From positions 310,001 to 374,000 of the forward strand of contig NZ_JABENB010000001.1 of assembly GCF_013002715.1 (NCBI RefSeq): DNA of 64,000 bases. The letters are read 5' to 3'. A program made the translations under genes and the position numbers. The notes under the pieces are model-generated. The model ran no database searches and was not told the origin of the DNA. It saw only the letters and a program-made list of their open reading frames with translations. This DNA is from Flexivirga aerilata. Its GTDB lineage: Bacteria; Actinomycetota; Actinomycetes; Actinomycetales; Dermatophilaceae. How positions within the stretch are numbered: the stretch's first letter is position 1; each line of letters starts with the position of its first letter. Of the stretch, positions 1-10,568 are shown in pieces.

Positions 1-1253
1 TCGCCTCGGCGATGGCCGGCAAGGCCAAGTCGGAGCTCGGCGTCAGCACGGTGTGGGAGAGCTGGATCTCCGCATCGGTGCTGATCGGCACCTTCTTCGG
101 CGGCCTGCTGCTCGGCTACATCACCGACCGCATCGGCCGGAAGCCGATGTTCACCTTCGACCTGCTGCTGTTCAGCGTCTGCGCGCTGCTGCTGTTCTTC
201 GTCACCGCGCCGTGGCAGGTGTTCGTGCTCGGCATACTCATGGGCCTGGCGGTGGGCGCCGACTACTCGATCGGCTCACCACTGCTCGGCGAGTTCGCCC
301 AGCGCAAGACGCGCGGGCACTACCTGGGTTTGCTCGAGATCGGCTGGAACGTCGGCTACGTCATCGCCTACCTGATCGGTTACCTGATCAACACCTACGA
401 GCCCGGCTGGTGGCGCATCATCCTCGGGATGAGCATCGTGCCGGCGGTGATCAGCCTGATCATCCGGCACGGCCTGCCGGAGTCGCCGCGCTGGCTGGTC
501 AGCAAGGGCCGCACCGACGAGGCGGTGGCGATCTACCGCGACGAGCTCGACCTGCAAAACCCCGGCGACCTGCTCGACGAGCCGGAGCAGGAGACCCGCT
601 GGACCGTGCTCTTCTCCAAGCAGTACATCCGGCGCACGCTCTTCGCGTCGTTGTCGTGGAGTGCGATCGTGATGCCCTACTTCGCGCTCACCTTCTTCGG
701 GCCGGACATCCTCAAGTCACTCGGGATGGGCAGCGACTCCCTGCTCGGCGCGCTGCTCGGCACGATCATCGCGCTGATCGGCGCCGCCATCTCCTGGAAG
801 CTGGTCGACCGGGTCGGGCGACGCATGGTCGTCATCTGGCCGATGTTCGGCTGCGCGATCGCGTTGTTCCTGGCCTCGATGTACATGCACCTGCCGATCA
901 TCTTCGGCATCGTCGCCTACTTCGGCTACCTGTTCTCCTACGGGATCATGAGCATCACCACCGGCATCTACCCGGAGGAGATCTTCCCCAGCTCGGTGCG
1001 CGCGTCCGGCGTCGGCCTCGCCAGCTCCATCAGCCGGATCGCCGCGGCGATCGGCACCTGGGGGCTGCCCTACGTGCGCGACGGCTTCGGGGTGTCGACG
1101 GTGCTGATCATCCTCGCGGTGGTGTCGGCGCTCGGTGGCGTGCTGTCCTACGCCTGGGCGCCGGAGACCAACGGCAAGGCGCTCACCGAGACCTCGCACG
1201 AGAACGACCCGCACACCTACCAGCGCAGGTCGCGCACCGCACAGCCGGCCTGA
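1..1253 (+). CDS. MFS transporter, sugar-porter-like, 5' end cut by the window
   Basis: This is a major facilitator membrane transporter of the metabolite:proton symporter type. The reading frame is already open at base 1 and the first visible segment is TM2, so TM1 and the true start lie outside the window. The internal ATG at 12 is not a believable start. Family marks are the TM2-TM3 loop GYITDRIGRKP, the central PESPRWLV motif, the second-half VDRVGRR loop, PEEIFPSSVRASG and a C-terminal PET-NGK. These place it in the sugar-porter-like group whose members carry sugars or aromatic and organic acids. The substrate cannot be read from sequence. No partner gene is visible downstream, where a small lipoprotein follows after 171 bp. 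Confidence 0.85.
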   Translation, partial: ASAMAGKAKSELGVSTVWESWISASVLIGTFFGGLLLGYITDRIGRKPMFTFDLLLFSVCALLLFFVTAPWQVFVLGILMGLAVGADYSIGSPLLGEFAQRKTRGHYLGLLEIGWNVGYVIAYLIGYLINTYEPGWWRIILGMSIVPAVISLIIRHGLPESPRWLVSKGRTDEAVAIYRDELDLQNPGDLLDEPEQETRWTVLFSKQYIRRTLFASLSWSAIVMPYFALTFFGPDILKSLGMGSDSLLGALLGTIIALIGAAISWKLVDRVGRRMVVIWPMFGCAIALFLASMYMHLPIIFGIVAYFGYLFSYGIMSITTGIYPEEIFPSSVRASGVGLASSISRIAAAIGTWGLPYVRDGFGVSTVLIILAVVSALGGVLSYAWAPETNGKALTETSHENDPHTYQRRSRTAQPA

Positions 1254-1379
1254 CAGTCGTCCAACCAATGTGACGTTCGTCGCACCCGCCGGATCGACGA
1301 TCCGCGTCGTGCGCTGAGTGCTGCGGCATACCCATCGGTAGCCGAAGCACGCCGCGCACGTCCGGCATTTTTAGGCCAG

Positions 1380-1410
1380 TTGACCAAGTGGTCACACGGG
1401 CACCTAGGCC
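1380..1410 (+). promoter_or_regulatory. possible promoter with inverted-repeat operator
   Basis: TTGACC (1380-1385) resembles a -35 box, and TAGGCC (1405-1410) is a poor -10 match at a long spacing of 19. The -35 overlaps a perfect inverted repeat TGACCA-AG-TGGTCA (1381-1394), which looks like a repressor site. The GTG start at 1425 would then be nearly leaderless. This is inference from sequence only. Confidence 0.35.
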
Positions 1411-1424
1411 TTTATGGTCGTTTC

Positions 1425-1871
1425 GTGGTCACCAGCCGGCCCCGCCGCCGTCCCGTTTCCCGCGCGCTCGCCGCCGGCAGCCTCGTGCTCGCCGCGGGCG
1501 GGCTGCTCAGCGGATGTGACATCGGCGACCGCGCCGAGGCGAAGACCCACTGGACCGAGGTCTCGACCCCTCCGGCCCCGACGACGACCACGGCGTCGAC
1601 CAGCCCGCTGCGTGACCAGCCGGTCGATTCACCCGATGTCTGCGGGAGCGGCGCCGGCCTGCCCGTGCTGGTGATCAGTGGTTCGCTGACCTGTGCCGAG
1701 GCGCTGCGCGTGGTGCGTGAGAACGCCGGCCAGGTGCAGACGATGCAGCAGGAGCACCGGTCGGGCGGCGTCGGCGAGTGGCTGTGCGAACCGATCGGCC
1801 GGGCCGCGGTGGCCGCCTCGGCCAACCCGATCATCTGCTCGGCCCGCAACAGCACCGTGCAGATCGGCTGA
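1425..1871 (+). CDS. small secreted lipoprotein, function unknown
   Basis: The protein has 148 residues from the GTG at 1425. I chose this start because it puts an Arg-rich n-region directly before a hydrophobic stretch and the lipobox LLSGC, with the lipidated Cys near residue 23. An upstream ATG at 1380 would add an unlikely leader. After the lipobox comes a Thr/Ser/Pro linker, then a small Cys-containing domain with three further cysteines (GSLTCAEAL, WLCEP, IICSA) that could form disulfides outside the membrane. I do not recognise the family. The gene lies between the MFS gene and the convergent argA. Confidence 0.7.
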   Translation: MVTSRPRRRPVSRALAAGSLVLAAGGLLSGCDIGDRAEAKTHWTEVSTPPAPTTTTASTSPLRDQPVDSPDVCGSGAGLPVLVISGSLTCAEALRVVRENAGQVQTMQQEHRSGGVGEWLCEPIGRAAVAASANPIICSARNSTVQIG

Positions 1872-1907
1872 CGCACCACCTCCCCGAGACCGGGCGAGAC
1901 CGGCCGG

Positions 1908-2399
1908 TCAGGCGGGGAAGGTCAGCAGCATGCGGTGGTTGCCGAGCGTGTTGGGCTTGACCCGATCGAGGTCGAGGAACTCCGCGACGCCCTCGTCATA
2001 CGACTGCAGCATCTCGGCGTAGACGTCCGGGGTGACCGGGTCGCCGTCGATCTCGGCAAAGCCGTGCGCGGCGAAGAAGCCCACCTCGAAGGTGAGGCAG
2101 AAGACCCGCCGCACCGACAGGTCCCGCGCCCGCTCCAGCAGGGCGGCGAGCAGACTGCTGCCGATCCCCTGGCCCTTCTCGTCCGCGTCGACCGCGAGCG
2201 TGCGGACCTCCGCGACGTCCTCCCACATCACGTGCAGCGCCCCGCACCCGACGATGCGCCCGGCGCGCTCGACGACGAGGAACTCCTGCACACCCTCGTA
2301 ATAGGCGACCACCGGCTTCGGCACGATCGCCCGCGCATCGACGTATGGCGCAACAAGCTCGCGGATGCCGCGCACGTCAGTGGCGCGGGCGGGCCGCAT
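1908..2399 (-). CDS. argA: amino-acid N-acetyltransferase (glutamate N-acetyltransferase, stand-alone GNAT type)
   Basis: This 163-residue single-domain GNAT enzyme matches the actinobacterial N-acetylglutamate synthase type (M. tuberculosis Rv2747), which makes N-acetylglutamate from glutamate and acetyl-CoA for arginine synthesis. The acetyl-CoA loop reads DEKGQGIGSSLL. The C-terminal half has the family signature FEVGFFAAHGF, then EFLDLDRVKPNTLGN. The ATG at 2399 is preferred because GGAG sits about 8 bases upstream. A GTG at 2420 would add seven residues. The other arg genes are not in the window, as is usual for this form. Confidence 0.85.
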   Translation of the reverse strand: MRPARATDVRGIRELVAPYVDARAIVPKPVVAYYEGVQEFLVVERAGRIVGCGALHVMWEDVAEVRTLAVDADEKGQGIGSSLLAALLERARDLSVRRVFCLTFEVGFFAAHGFAEIDGDPVTPDVYAEMLQSYDEGVAEFLDLDRVKPNTLGNHRMLLTFPA

Positions 2400-2557
2400 C
2401 GTCAGCTCCGGGTCCCTCACAATCGCGCAGCGTACTGAAGCCGCCGGCGACCCCATCCGGCCGCACCGATGACCGCACCGATGAGTTCGGCACGCGGGCA
2501 CGGTCTACTTGGGCGCACCGCATCACCACCGACATCACATTCGACCTGGAGGGCACC

Positions 2558-2941
2558 ATGAGCGACACCGGAATCCAGCAGTTCAGCCTCGTCTGCATCG
2601 TCACCCCCGAGCAGGACAAGGCGGTCGAGTTCTACGAGGGCCTCGGCTTCGAGAAGCGGGTCGACCAACCGTTCGGCGGCGGCTACCGCTGGATCGAGGT
2701 CTACCTGCCGGGCGGCGAGACCGGGGTGGCGCTCGCGCCGCCGCCGGAGGGGCACGAGTTCCAGCCGCAGAACACCGGCATCACGTTGACCACCAAGGAC
2801 ATCGACGCGACCTACGAGGCGATGAAGAAGCAGGGCGTCGACGTCGACGCCGAGATCATGCGCGGCGAGGGCCCGGTGCCGTCGCTGTTCTGGTTCCGCG
2901 ACCCGTCCGGCCACACGCTGATGGTCGTGGAGTCCGAGTAG
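2558..2941 (+). CDS. VOC family protein (glyoxalase/dioxygenase superfamily)
   Basis: The protein has 127 residues and the beta-alpha-beta-beta-beta repeat pattern of the vicinal oxygen chelate fold: an N-terminal strand FSLVCIVTPEQDKAVEF and a C-terminal FWFRDPSGHTLMVVE with a metal-ligand-type Glu. Such small one-chain VOC proteins include glyoxalases, antibiotic-binding proteins and uncharacterised enzymes, and no substrate can be assigned here. The ATG at 2558 has GGAGGG five bases upstream, a clear ribosome binding site. The gene ends 220 bp before the end of the convergent clpC. The gap carries two large palindromes. Confidence 0.85.
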   Translation: MSDTGIQQFSLVCIVTPEQDKAVEFYEGLGFEKRVDQPFGGGYRWIEVYLPGGETGVALAPPPEGHEFQPQNTGITLTTKDIDATYEAMKKQGVDVDAEIMRGEGPVPSLFWFRDPSGHTLMVVESE

Positions 2942-2956
2942 GGGCCCCGGCAAAAG

Positions 2957-3024
2957 TCGACCCTCGGCATACGAACACGCCGAGGATCACGGCTCACGCG
3001 GCGTGTTCGTATGCCGAGGGTCGA
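2957..3024. repeat. 26-bp perfect inverted repeat with 16-nt loop
   Basis: Bases 2957-2982 and 2999-3024 are exact reverse complements, beginning TCGACCCTCGGCATACG and ending with the mirror CGTATGCCGAGGGTCGA. It lies 16 bp past the stop of the VOC gene, with no T-run on either side. It may act as a bidirectional terminator or be a mobile-type palindrome. Each arm contains one copy of the GNCATAC word. Confidence 0.85.
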
Positions 3025-3061
3025 GAAACGCCGGTCGCAGGGCGGTCGAAACGCCGGTCGG
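3025..3061. repeat. short direct repeat
   Basis: The 13-mer GAAACGCCGGTCG occurs at 3025-3037 and again at 3049-3061, between the large palindrome and the clpC terminator. No function is evident. Confidence 0.7.
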
Positions 3062-3099
3062 AGAGCTGCCGACGGCGACCTAGAAGCGCCGGCATACGC

Positions 3100-3139
3100 A
3101 AAGGGTGGCCGGGCTGAAGAATCAGCCCGGCCACCCTTT
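3100..3139 (-). terminator. rho-independent-type terminator of clpC
   Basis: Arms of 18 bp (3100-3117 and 3122-3139) around the loop AGAA form a GC-rich hairpin 21 bp past the clpC stop. The arms end in AAA/TTT, so the transcript from the minus strand ends in a short U-run. An outer pair CCGGCATACG / CGTATGCCGG flanks it imperfectly. Confidence 0.8.
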
Positions 3140-3160
3140 CGTCGCGTATGCCGGTGGGAC

Positions 3161-5686
<2,526 letters not shown>

Positions 5687-5929
5687 CTCAACTCCTGAAG
5701 GTAGCTGTCGCCACCATTGATGCTAATGCGCCGACCTGCAGGCGTTTGACGGCGCATGCGGGCCGGCGGGACTTGTCGGTCACAACGCCACCGGTGTCCA
5801 GCATGTTCCACCCGAGTAGGTCGCCGGAACCGGTGTTCGCGCACGGCGAACACGGGGCGTATGGCGACCGCGTCCGGTCGCCTCCGAGTCGCCTCACGAG
5901 TCGCCCAGGAGTCGCCTAAGATCCGGCCC

Positions 5930-7147
5930 ATGACAGGGGACGTCCGCCTATCCGTGCTGGGCTCGGTCTTCTCGGTGCCCGGAGCGGCGGACGACCTGGC
6001 CCGCTGGCGGTCCCAGTGGTCGCGCTGCCTCGCCGCGGACGGGGCGACGCCGGTCGAGCGGGTCCGCCCCGCGGACCAGGAGGATCCCGACCGGCTGGAC
6101 TACTCGCTCGCGAGCGCGCTCACGATGGCAGGCATCCAGCAGGCCGCCGGATCCCGCCTGATGCTGCACGCGTGCGGGGCGGCCGACCCGGCGACCGGCG
6201 ACGTCGCCGTGCTCGTCGCCGCGTCCGGCACCGGCAAGACCACCGCGGCGCACCGGCTGTGCGGTGCGGCCGGGTTCGGTTACGTCACCGACGAGACCGT
6301 CTCGATCGGCGAAGGCCTCGACGTACTCCCCTATCCCAAGCCGCTGTCGGTGGTGATCGCCACCGACGACCCCGGTCACAAGTCGCAGCACGGGCCGGAC
6401 GAGCTGGGCCTCGCCCCGTGCCCGCCCGACCCGCACGCGACCCGGTTCGTCCTGCTGCAGCGCGACGCCGCCGCCGGCGACCCGGTCACGCTCGAGCAGC
6501 TGCCGCTGCTCGACGGCCTGCTCGAACTCATCCCGCACACCTCCGCGCTGCCGGCGATGCCGCAGCCGCTGTGGACGCTGGCGTCGGCCGTCGCGGCCAC
6601 CGGCGGCGTATGGCGGCTGCACTATCGCGAGATCGACGACGCGGCCGGCACGGTGCGCGAGGCGCTGCGCGCGCGACCGACCGAGCCGGCGCACCTGCAA
6701 CACCACGGCGCGATGGGCGCCGACACGGTGCCGGACCGTTACTTTCGGCTGCCCGAGCCACCCGGCGACGAGCGCGACGACGAGACCGGCCGACTCGACG
6801 ACCGCGAGACAGCGGAGTCACTGGAGACACCCGGCCTCGTGCGACGCACGCCGTACACCGACGCGGTGAGCATCGACGGCGAGGTGCTGCTGCTCGTCGG
6901 CGCCTCACCGGTGCGGCTCAGCGGTCTCGGGGCGACGATCTGGGTGCAGAGCGCCGAGGACACCCCGCTGGAGGAGCTGGTCGGGGCCTGTGTCGCCGAG
7001 CACGGCGACCACCCCGACGCCGCCGGGCTGGTGCGGGCCGCGGTGCGATCGATGCGCGACCACGGGGTGCTCGACGGCGCACCCGCGGGTGCCGTGACTC
7101 AGTCGGCCAGCCGCGGGACGAGCTCGTCCAGCAGACCGGCGATCTGA
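5930..7147 (+). CDS. HPr-kinase-like P-loop protein with C-terminal PqqD-like domain
   Basis: The protein has 405 residues from ATG 5930. A P-loop AASGTGKTT is at about residues 97-105, followed by DETVSIG and a proline-rich segment, an arrangement seen in HPr kinase/serine kinase-like proteins of polysaccharide and peptide loci. Residues 300-395 (VRLSGLGATIW, LVRAAVRSMRDHGVLDG) look like a PqqD-type small winged domain. The exact reaction is unknown. The gene converges on the tyrosine phosphatase gene and overlaps its 3' end by 49 bp. Together with the BY-kinase beyond it, this suggests a role in phosphate-based control of surface polysaccharide. A transfer role in ribosomal peptide modification is less likely, as no such genes are nearby. 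Confidence 0.65.
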   Translation: MTGDVRLSVLGSVFSVPGAADDLARWRSQWSRCLAADGATPVERVRPADQEDPDRLDYSLASALTMAGIQQAAGSRLMLHACGAADPATGDVAVLVAASGTGKTTAAHRLCGAAGFGYVTDETVSIGEGLDVLPYPKPLSVVIATDDPGHKSQHGPDELGLAPCPPDPHATRFVLLQRDAAAGDPVTLEQLPLLDGLLELIPHTSALPAMPQPLWTLASAVAATGGVWRLHYREIDDAAGTVREALRARPTEPAHLQHHGAMGADTVPDRYFRLPEPPGDERDDETGRLDDRETAESLETPGLVRRTPYTDAVSIDGEVLLLVGASPVRLSGLGATIWVQSAEDTPLEELVGACVAEHGDHPDAAGLVRAAVRSMRDHGVLDGAPAGAVTQSASRGTSSSSRPAI

Positions 7148-7629
7148 CCCGCCACCTCGTGGGCCACCTCCGGGCTGCGGCGGTAGGGGTCGCGGATGTT
7201 GTCCTCGTCGCGGGCGCGGTGCCGGAACGCGCCGATCTGACCGAGCAGATCTGCGCCTTTGACCTCCGCCGGGTAGTCGCGGGCGATGCGGGCGAGCTGG
7301 CCGAGGGTGAAGGTGCGCCGCACGAGCGCCGGGAAGTCGTCGAGCACCACCGAGCGGTGGAAGGTCTCCATCGCCACGATGAGGTCGGCCTCGTTGATGA
7401 CGTCCCGGGTGAGCGAGCGCGCCCGGAAGCCCTCGGGGTCGCCGCCGAGCGCGACGAGTTCGCGCGACATCTGGTCCTCCATGCCGGAGCCGACCATGGC
7501 GCCCACGCCGGCACTGGCGAAGTCCCAGTCCCCCAGGCCGGGGTGCTGCTGCGCGAGGTGGCGGGAGTAGCGCTCGGCGAACGGTGACCGGCAGATGTTT
7601 CCGGTGCAGACGAACAAGACAGTTGACAT
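7099..7629 (-). CDS. low-molecular-weight protein-tyrosine phosphatase
   Basis: This cytoplasmic phosphatase has 176 residues. The catalytic P-loop CTGNICRS lies at residues 8-15 (nucleophile Cys8, phosphate-binding Arg14), and the general-acid Asp lies in the DPYRR segment near the C-terminus. In bacteria such enzymes (Wzb/Ptp types) dephosphorylate BY-kinases that control polysaccharide export. The divergent Wzz/BY-kinase gene starts 201 bp away, which supports that pairing. Start ATG 7629 is the only one that keeps the N-terminal P-loop at its usual place. The 3' end overlaps the convergent HPr-kinase-like gene by 49 bp. Confidence 0.92.
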   Translation of the reverse strand: MSTVLFVCTGNICRSPFAERYSRHLAQQHPGLGDWDFASAGVGAMVGSGMEDQMSRELVALGGDPEGFRARSLTRDVINEADLIVAMETFHRSVVLDDFPALVRRTFTLGQLARIARDYPAEVKGADLLGQIGAFRHRARDEDNIRDPYRRSPEVAHEVAGQIAGLLDELVPRLAD

Positions 7630-7830
7630 GGAGCGGGAGTCCTCGGGGCAGGCGGGGCGAGATGGGCAAATCCCCCAGATCCTCGCACGAGCGCCGGGTC
7701 CCGCGACCGCGTGCCCGCTGGACCGCATGCCATATACTCGGGGCGTTTTGTGACGTTGTTGGGGGCGGCGCTGCTCCCACCCGCGCCAGGGTTCGGCCTC
7801 CCCTCCGTGATCCTGGACCTCTAACCGGTC

Positions 7831-9357
7831 ATGGAGAGCACGTTGACTCTGGAAGATCTCTGGAAACTCACCCGCAGGTATTGGATCCTGTTGCTCGCCT
7901 GCGCGTGCATCGGGCTGGCGCTCGCCGCGGCATACACCTGGACCCGCACCAAGCAGTACACCGCGACCTCGCAGGCGCTCGTCGCGGCGCCGAACTCCTC
8001 GGGCAACAGCTCCAGCGGCGCGGCATACAGCAGCGGTCTGGTCGCGCAGCAGCGCGCGGCGACCTGGGCCGACCTGGCGACCAGCCAGCAGGTCACCTCG
8101 CAGGTGATCGCCAAGGAGAAGCTGAAGCTCTCCAACAGCGAACTCGCCTCCAAGATCAGCGCGACCGTGCCGCAGGACAAGCCGATCATCACGATCGACG
8201 CCACCGCGAACACCGCCTCGCAGGCCAAGGCGATCGCCAACTCCGTGGTCAACGTGCTGACCACCTACGTGCAAAAGACCGACCCCAACACCGGCGTCGC
8301 GATCAAGAACACCTCGAGCGCCGCGCTGCCGCAGTCGCCCTCCTACCCCAAGCCGGCCCGCATCCTGCCGATCGGTCTGCTCGCCGGGCTGGTCATCGGC
8401 TACCTGCTCGCGCTGATCCAGCACCGCCGCGACACCCGCATCCGGTCGACCGAGGACGTCGAGGAGCACCTCGGTGCCAGCGTGCTCGGCGTCATCCCGG
8501 GCAACCGCACCCTCGCGGCCGCCGACCGCTCGCTCGGTGACCAGAAGGACTTCCAGACCCGCGAGGCGCTGCGCCAGCTGCGCACCAACCTGCGCTTCGT
8601 CGATGTCGACCACGACCCGCGCAGCATCGTGATCACCAGCGCCCGCATGGGTGAGGGCAAGTCGACCGTCGCCGCGTCGCTGGCCTGGGTGCTCGCCGAC
8701 TCCGGCGACCAGGTCGTTCTGATCGACGCCGACCTGCGCCGCCCGACCGTCGCCGGCATCTACGACCTCGACTCCTCAGTGGGGCTCACCCAGGTGCTCG
8801 CCGGCACCGCGACGCTGAGCGACGCCCTGCAGCCCACCGACAAGGCCGGGCTCTACGTGCTGACCGCCGGCCAGATCCCGCCCAACCCGAGCGAGCTGCT
8901 CGGCTCGCAGCGCATGCACCAGCTGATCGAGAAGCTGACCGAGACCCACCGGGTGATCCTCGACGCCCCGCCGCTACTGCCGGTGACCGACGCGGCCCTG
9001 CTGTCGGCGAGCGCCGACGGCGCAGTGGTCGTCGTCGCCGCGTCCGACACCCGGGCCGAGCACCTGCAGCGCGCCGCGCACAACCTCAACGCGGTCGGCG
9101 GCCGGGTCCTCGGCGGCGTGCTCAACCGGGTGAACACCAAGCGCATCAACCGCATCATGTATGGCGATTCGCAGTACGGCTACGGCGCGTACGGCACCTA
9201 TGCCGGTGAGAAGTACTACGGCGAGTCGCCGGCGAAGAGCGCCTCCTCCACCGAGACGGTCAACGGATCGGCCGAGCAGGTCGACGGCAGCACGCTGAAC
9301 GGCAAGGTCCGCGACCACGGTCCCCGGGCGTCGCGGCGCCGCGAGCGCGCCCGCTGA
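7831..9357 (+). CDS. Wzz-type polysaccharide copolymerase fused to BY-type tyrosine kinase
   Basis: This 508-residue membrane protein controls chain length and export of an extracellular polysaccharide. It has a Wzz domain with two membrane segments (about 18-36 and 178-196) and an outer loop rich in Ser/Gln/Ala. A cytoplasmic BY-kinase domain follows, with Walker A MGEGKST at about 273-279 and Walker A' LIDADLRRP at 297-305. The C-terminal tyrosine cluster (YGDSQYGYGAYGTY and KYYG, about 444-464) is the usual autophosphorylation tail. No glycosyltransferases, flippase or polymerase are visible, so the polysaccharide genes must lie elsewhere. The divergent phosphatase is its likely partner. 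Confidence 0.92.
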   Translation: MESTLTLEDLWKLTRRYWILLLACACIGLALAAAYTWTRTKQYTATSQALVAAPNSSGNSSSGAAYSSGLVAQQRAATWADLATSQQVTSQVIAKEKLKLSNSELASKISATVPQDKPIITIDATANTASQAKAIANSVVNVLTTYVQKTDPNTGVAIKNTSSAALPQSPSYPKPARILPIGLLAGLVIGYLLALIQHRRDTRIRSTEDVEEHLGASVLGVIPGNRTLAAADRSLGDQKDFQTREALRQLRTNLRFVDVDHDPRSIVITSARMGEGKSTVAASLAWVLADSGDQVVLIDADLRRPTVAGIYDLDSSVGLTQVLAGTATLSDALQPTDKAGLYVLTAGQIPPNPSELLGSQRMHQLIEKLTETHRVILDAPPLLPVTDAALLSASADGAVVVVAASDTRAEHLQRAAHNLNAVGGRVLGGVLNRVNTKRINRIMYGDSQYGYGAYGTYAGEKYYGESPAKSASSTETVNGSAEQVDGSTLNGKVRDHGPRASRRRERAR

Positions 9358-9384
9358 GCACGGCACCGCCGCAGACGTAGAAAG

Positions 9385-9416
9385 AGAACCCGCCGCCCGA
9401 TGGGGCGGCGGGTTCT
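9385..9416. terminator. bidirectional terminator hairpin
   Basis: Perfect 14-bp arms (9385-9398 and 9403-9416, AGAACCCGCCGCCC) around GATG lie between the convergent BY-kinase and ku genes. The flanks are A-rich on the left (AGAAAG) and T-containing on the right, so it can serve both strands. Confidence 0.8.
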
Positions 9417-9460
9417 TGTGTCTGCCGTTCGTGCGTCGCTCGGACGTGCGGGCGGCGTGC

Positions 9461-10519
9461 TCAGGCGGACTTCTTCGTCGCTTTCTTCGCCGTCGACTTT
9501 TTCGCCGTCGTCTTCTTCGCAGCCGACTTCTTGGTGGTGGCCTTCTTGGCGGCCGGCTTCTTGGCTGTGGTCTTCGCAGAGGCCTTGGCAGCCGCCTTCT
9601 TGGCGGTGGACTTCTTCGCCGGCGCCTTGGCGGTCTTCGTGCCGGAGTCAGAGTCGGAATCAGAGTCAGCGTCGGAGTCAGAGTTAGATTCGGAGTCGGA
9701 CCCGCCCGCCGACGGCACGTCGTCGGCCGGTTCGCCACGGGCCGCCTTGGCTCGTGCCACGCTCTGCTGCAGGGCCGCGAGCAGGTCCAGCACCTCGCCG
9801 CCCTCGTCCTCGGGCTCCTCCGGGGTGGTGACCTCGCCGCCCTCCAGCTTGGCGCGGACGACCGCCTTGACGGCCTCCTCGTAGTCGTCGGTGTATTCGG
9901 CCGGGTCGTAGTCCCCGGACAGCGACTCGACCAGCATGTGCGCCATCGCCAGCTCGGCGGGCTTGGCCTCGTCGGCGGCGGCGTCGTCGAGCACCCCGAA
10001 CTCCGCGGCCCGCACCTCGTCCGGCCACAGCAGGGTCTGCAGCACGATCACGTCGCCGCGCACGCGCAGCACCGCCACGGTGGTGCGGGTGCGCAGCGCG
10101 ACGGTCACCAGCGCGACCCGGTCGGTCGACTCCAGCGCCTCCCGCAACAGCATGTAGGGCTTGACCGCGCCCTTGTCCGGCTCCAGGTAGTAGCACTTGT
10201 CGAGGTAGAGCGGGTCGATCTGATCGCTCGGCACGAACTTGTCGACCGCGATCTCCTTGCTGGTGCTGATCGGCAGGTCGGACAGGTCCTCGTCGGTGAG
10301 CACCACCAGCTGACCGTCGTCGGTCTCGAAGCCCTTGGCGATGTCGTCATACGACACCTGCTCGCCGTCGATCGAGCAGATCCGCTGATATTTGATGCGG
10401 CCGCCGTCCTCGCGGTGCACCTGACGGAACTGCACGTCGTGGTTCTCGGTCGCCGAATAGAGCCGGACCGGGACATTCACCAGCCCGAACGACACGGCAC
10501 CTTTCCAGATTGCACGCAC
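9461..10519 (-). CDS. ku: Ku, DNA end-binding protein of non-homologous end joining
   Basis: Bacterial Ku forms a homodimeric ring on double-strand ends and recruits LigD. The 352-residue chain from GTG 10519 starts VRAIWKGAVSFGLVNVPV, the normal Ku beginning; an in-frame ATG at 10537 would add six residues. The core reaches about residue 260. It is followed by an acidic Ser-Asp run (about 273-293) and a Lys/Ala/Thr histone-H1-like tail (about 296-352). Basic Ku tails are known in actinobacteria and bind DNA, while the Ser-Asp insert is unusual. The gene is divergent from the two ligD-type genes, with only 49 bp between starts. Confidence 0.95.
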   Translation of the reverse strand: MRAIWKGAVSFGLVNVPVRLYSATENHDVQFRQVHREDGGRIKYQRICSIDGEQVSYDDIAKGFETDDGQLVVLTDEDLSDLPISTSKEIAVDKFVPSDQIDPLYLDKCYYLEPDKGAVKPYMLLREALESTDRVALVTVALRTRTTVAVLRVRGDVIVLQTLLWPDEVRAAEFGVLDDAAADEAKPAELAMAHMLVESLSGDYDPAEYTDDYEEAVKAVVRAKLEGGEVTTPEEPEDEGGEVLDLLAALQQSVARAKAARGEPADDVPSAGGSDSESNSDSDADSDSDSDSGTKTAKAPAKKSTAKKAAAKASAKTTAKKPAAKKATTKKSAAKKTTAKKSTAKKATKKSA

Positions 10520-10568
10520 CAGGCAAGATTGCCTCATGAAGTTGGTTCTGCAAAGGAGCGGGTGAGCG

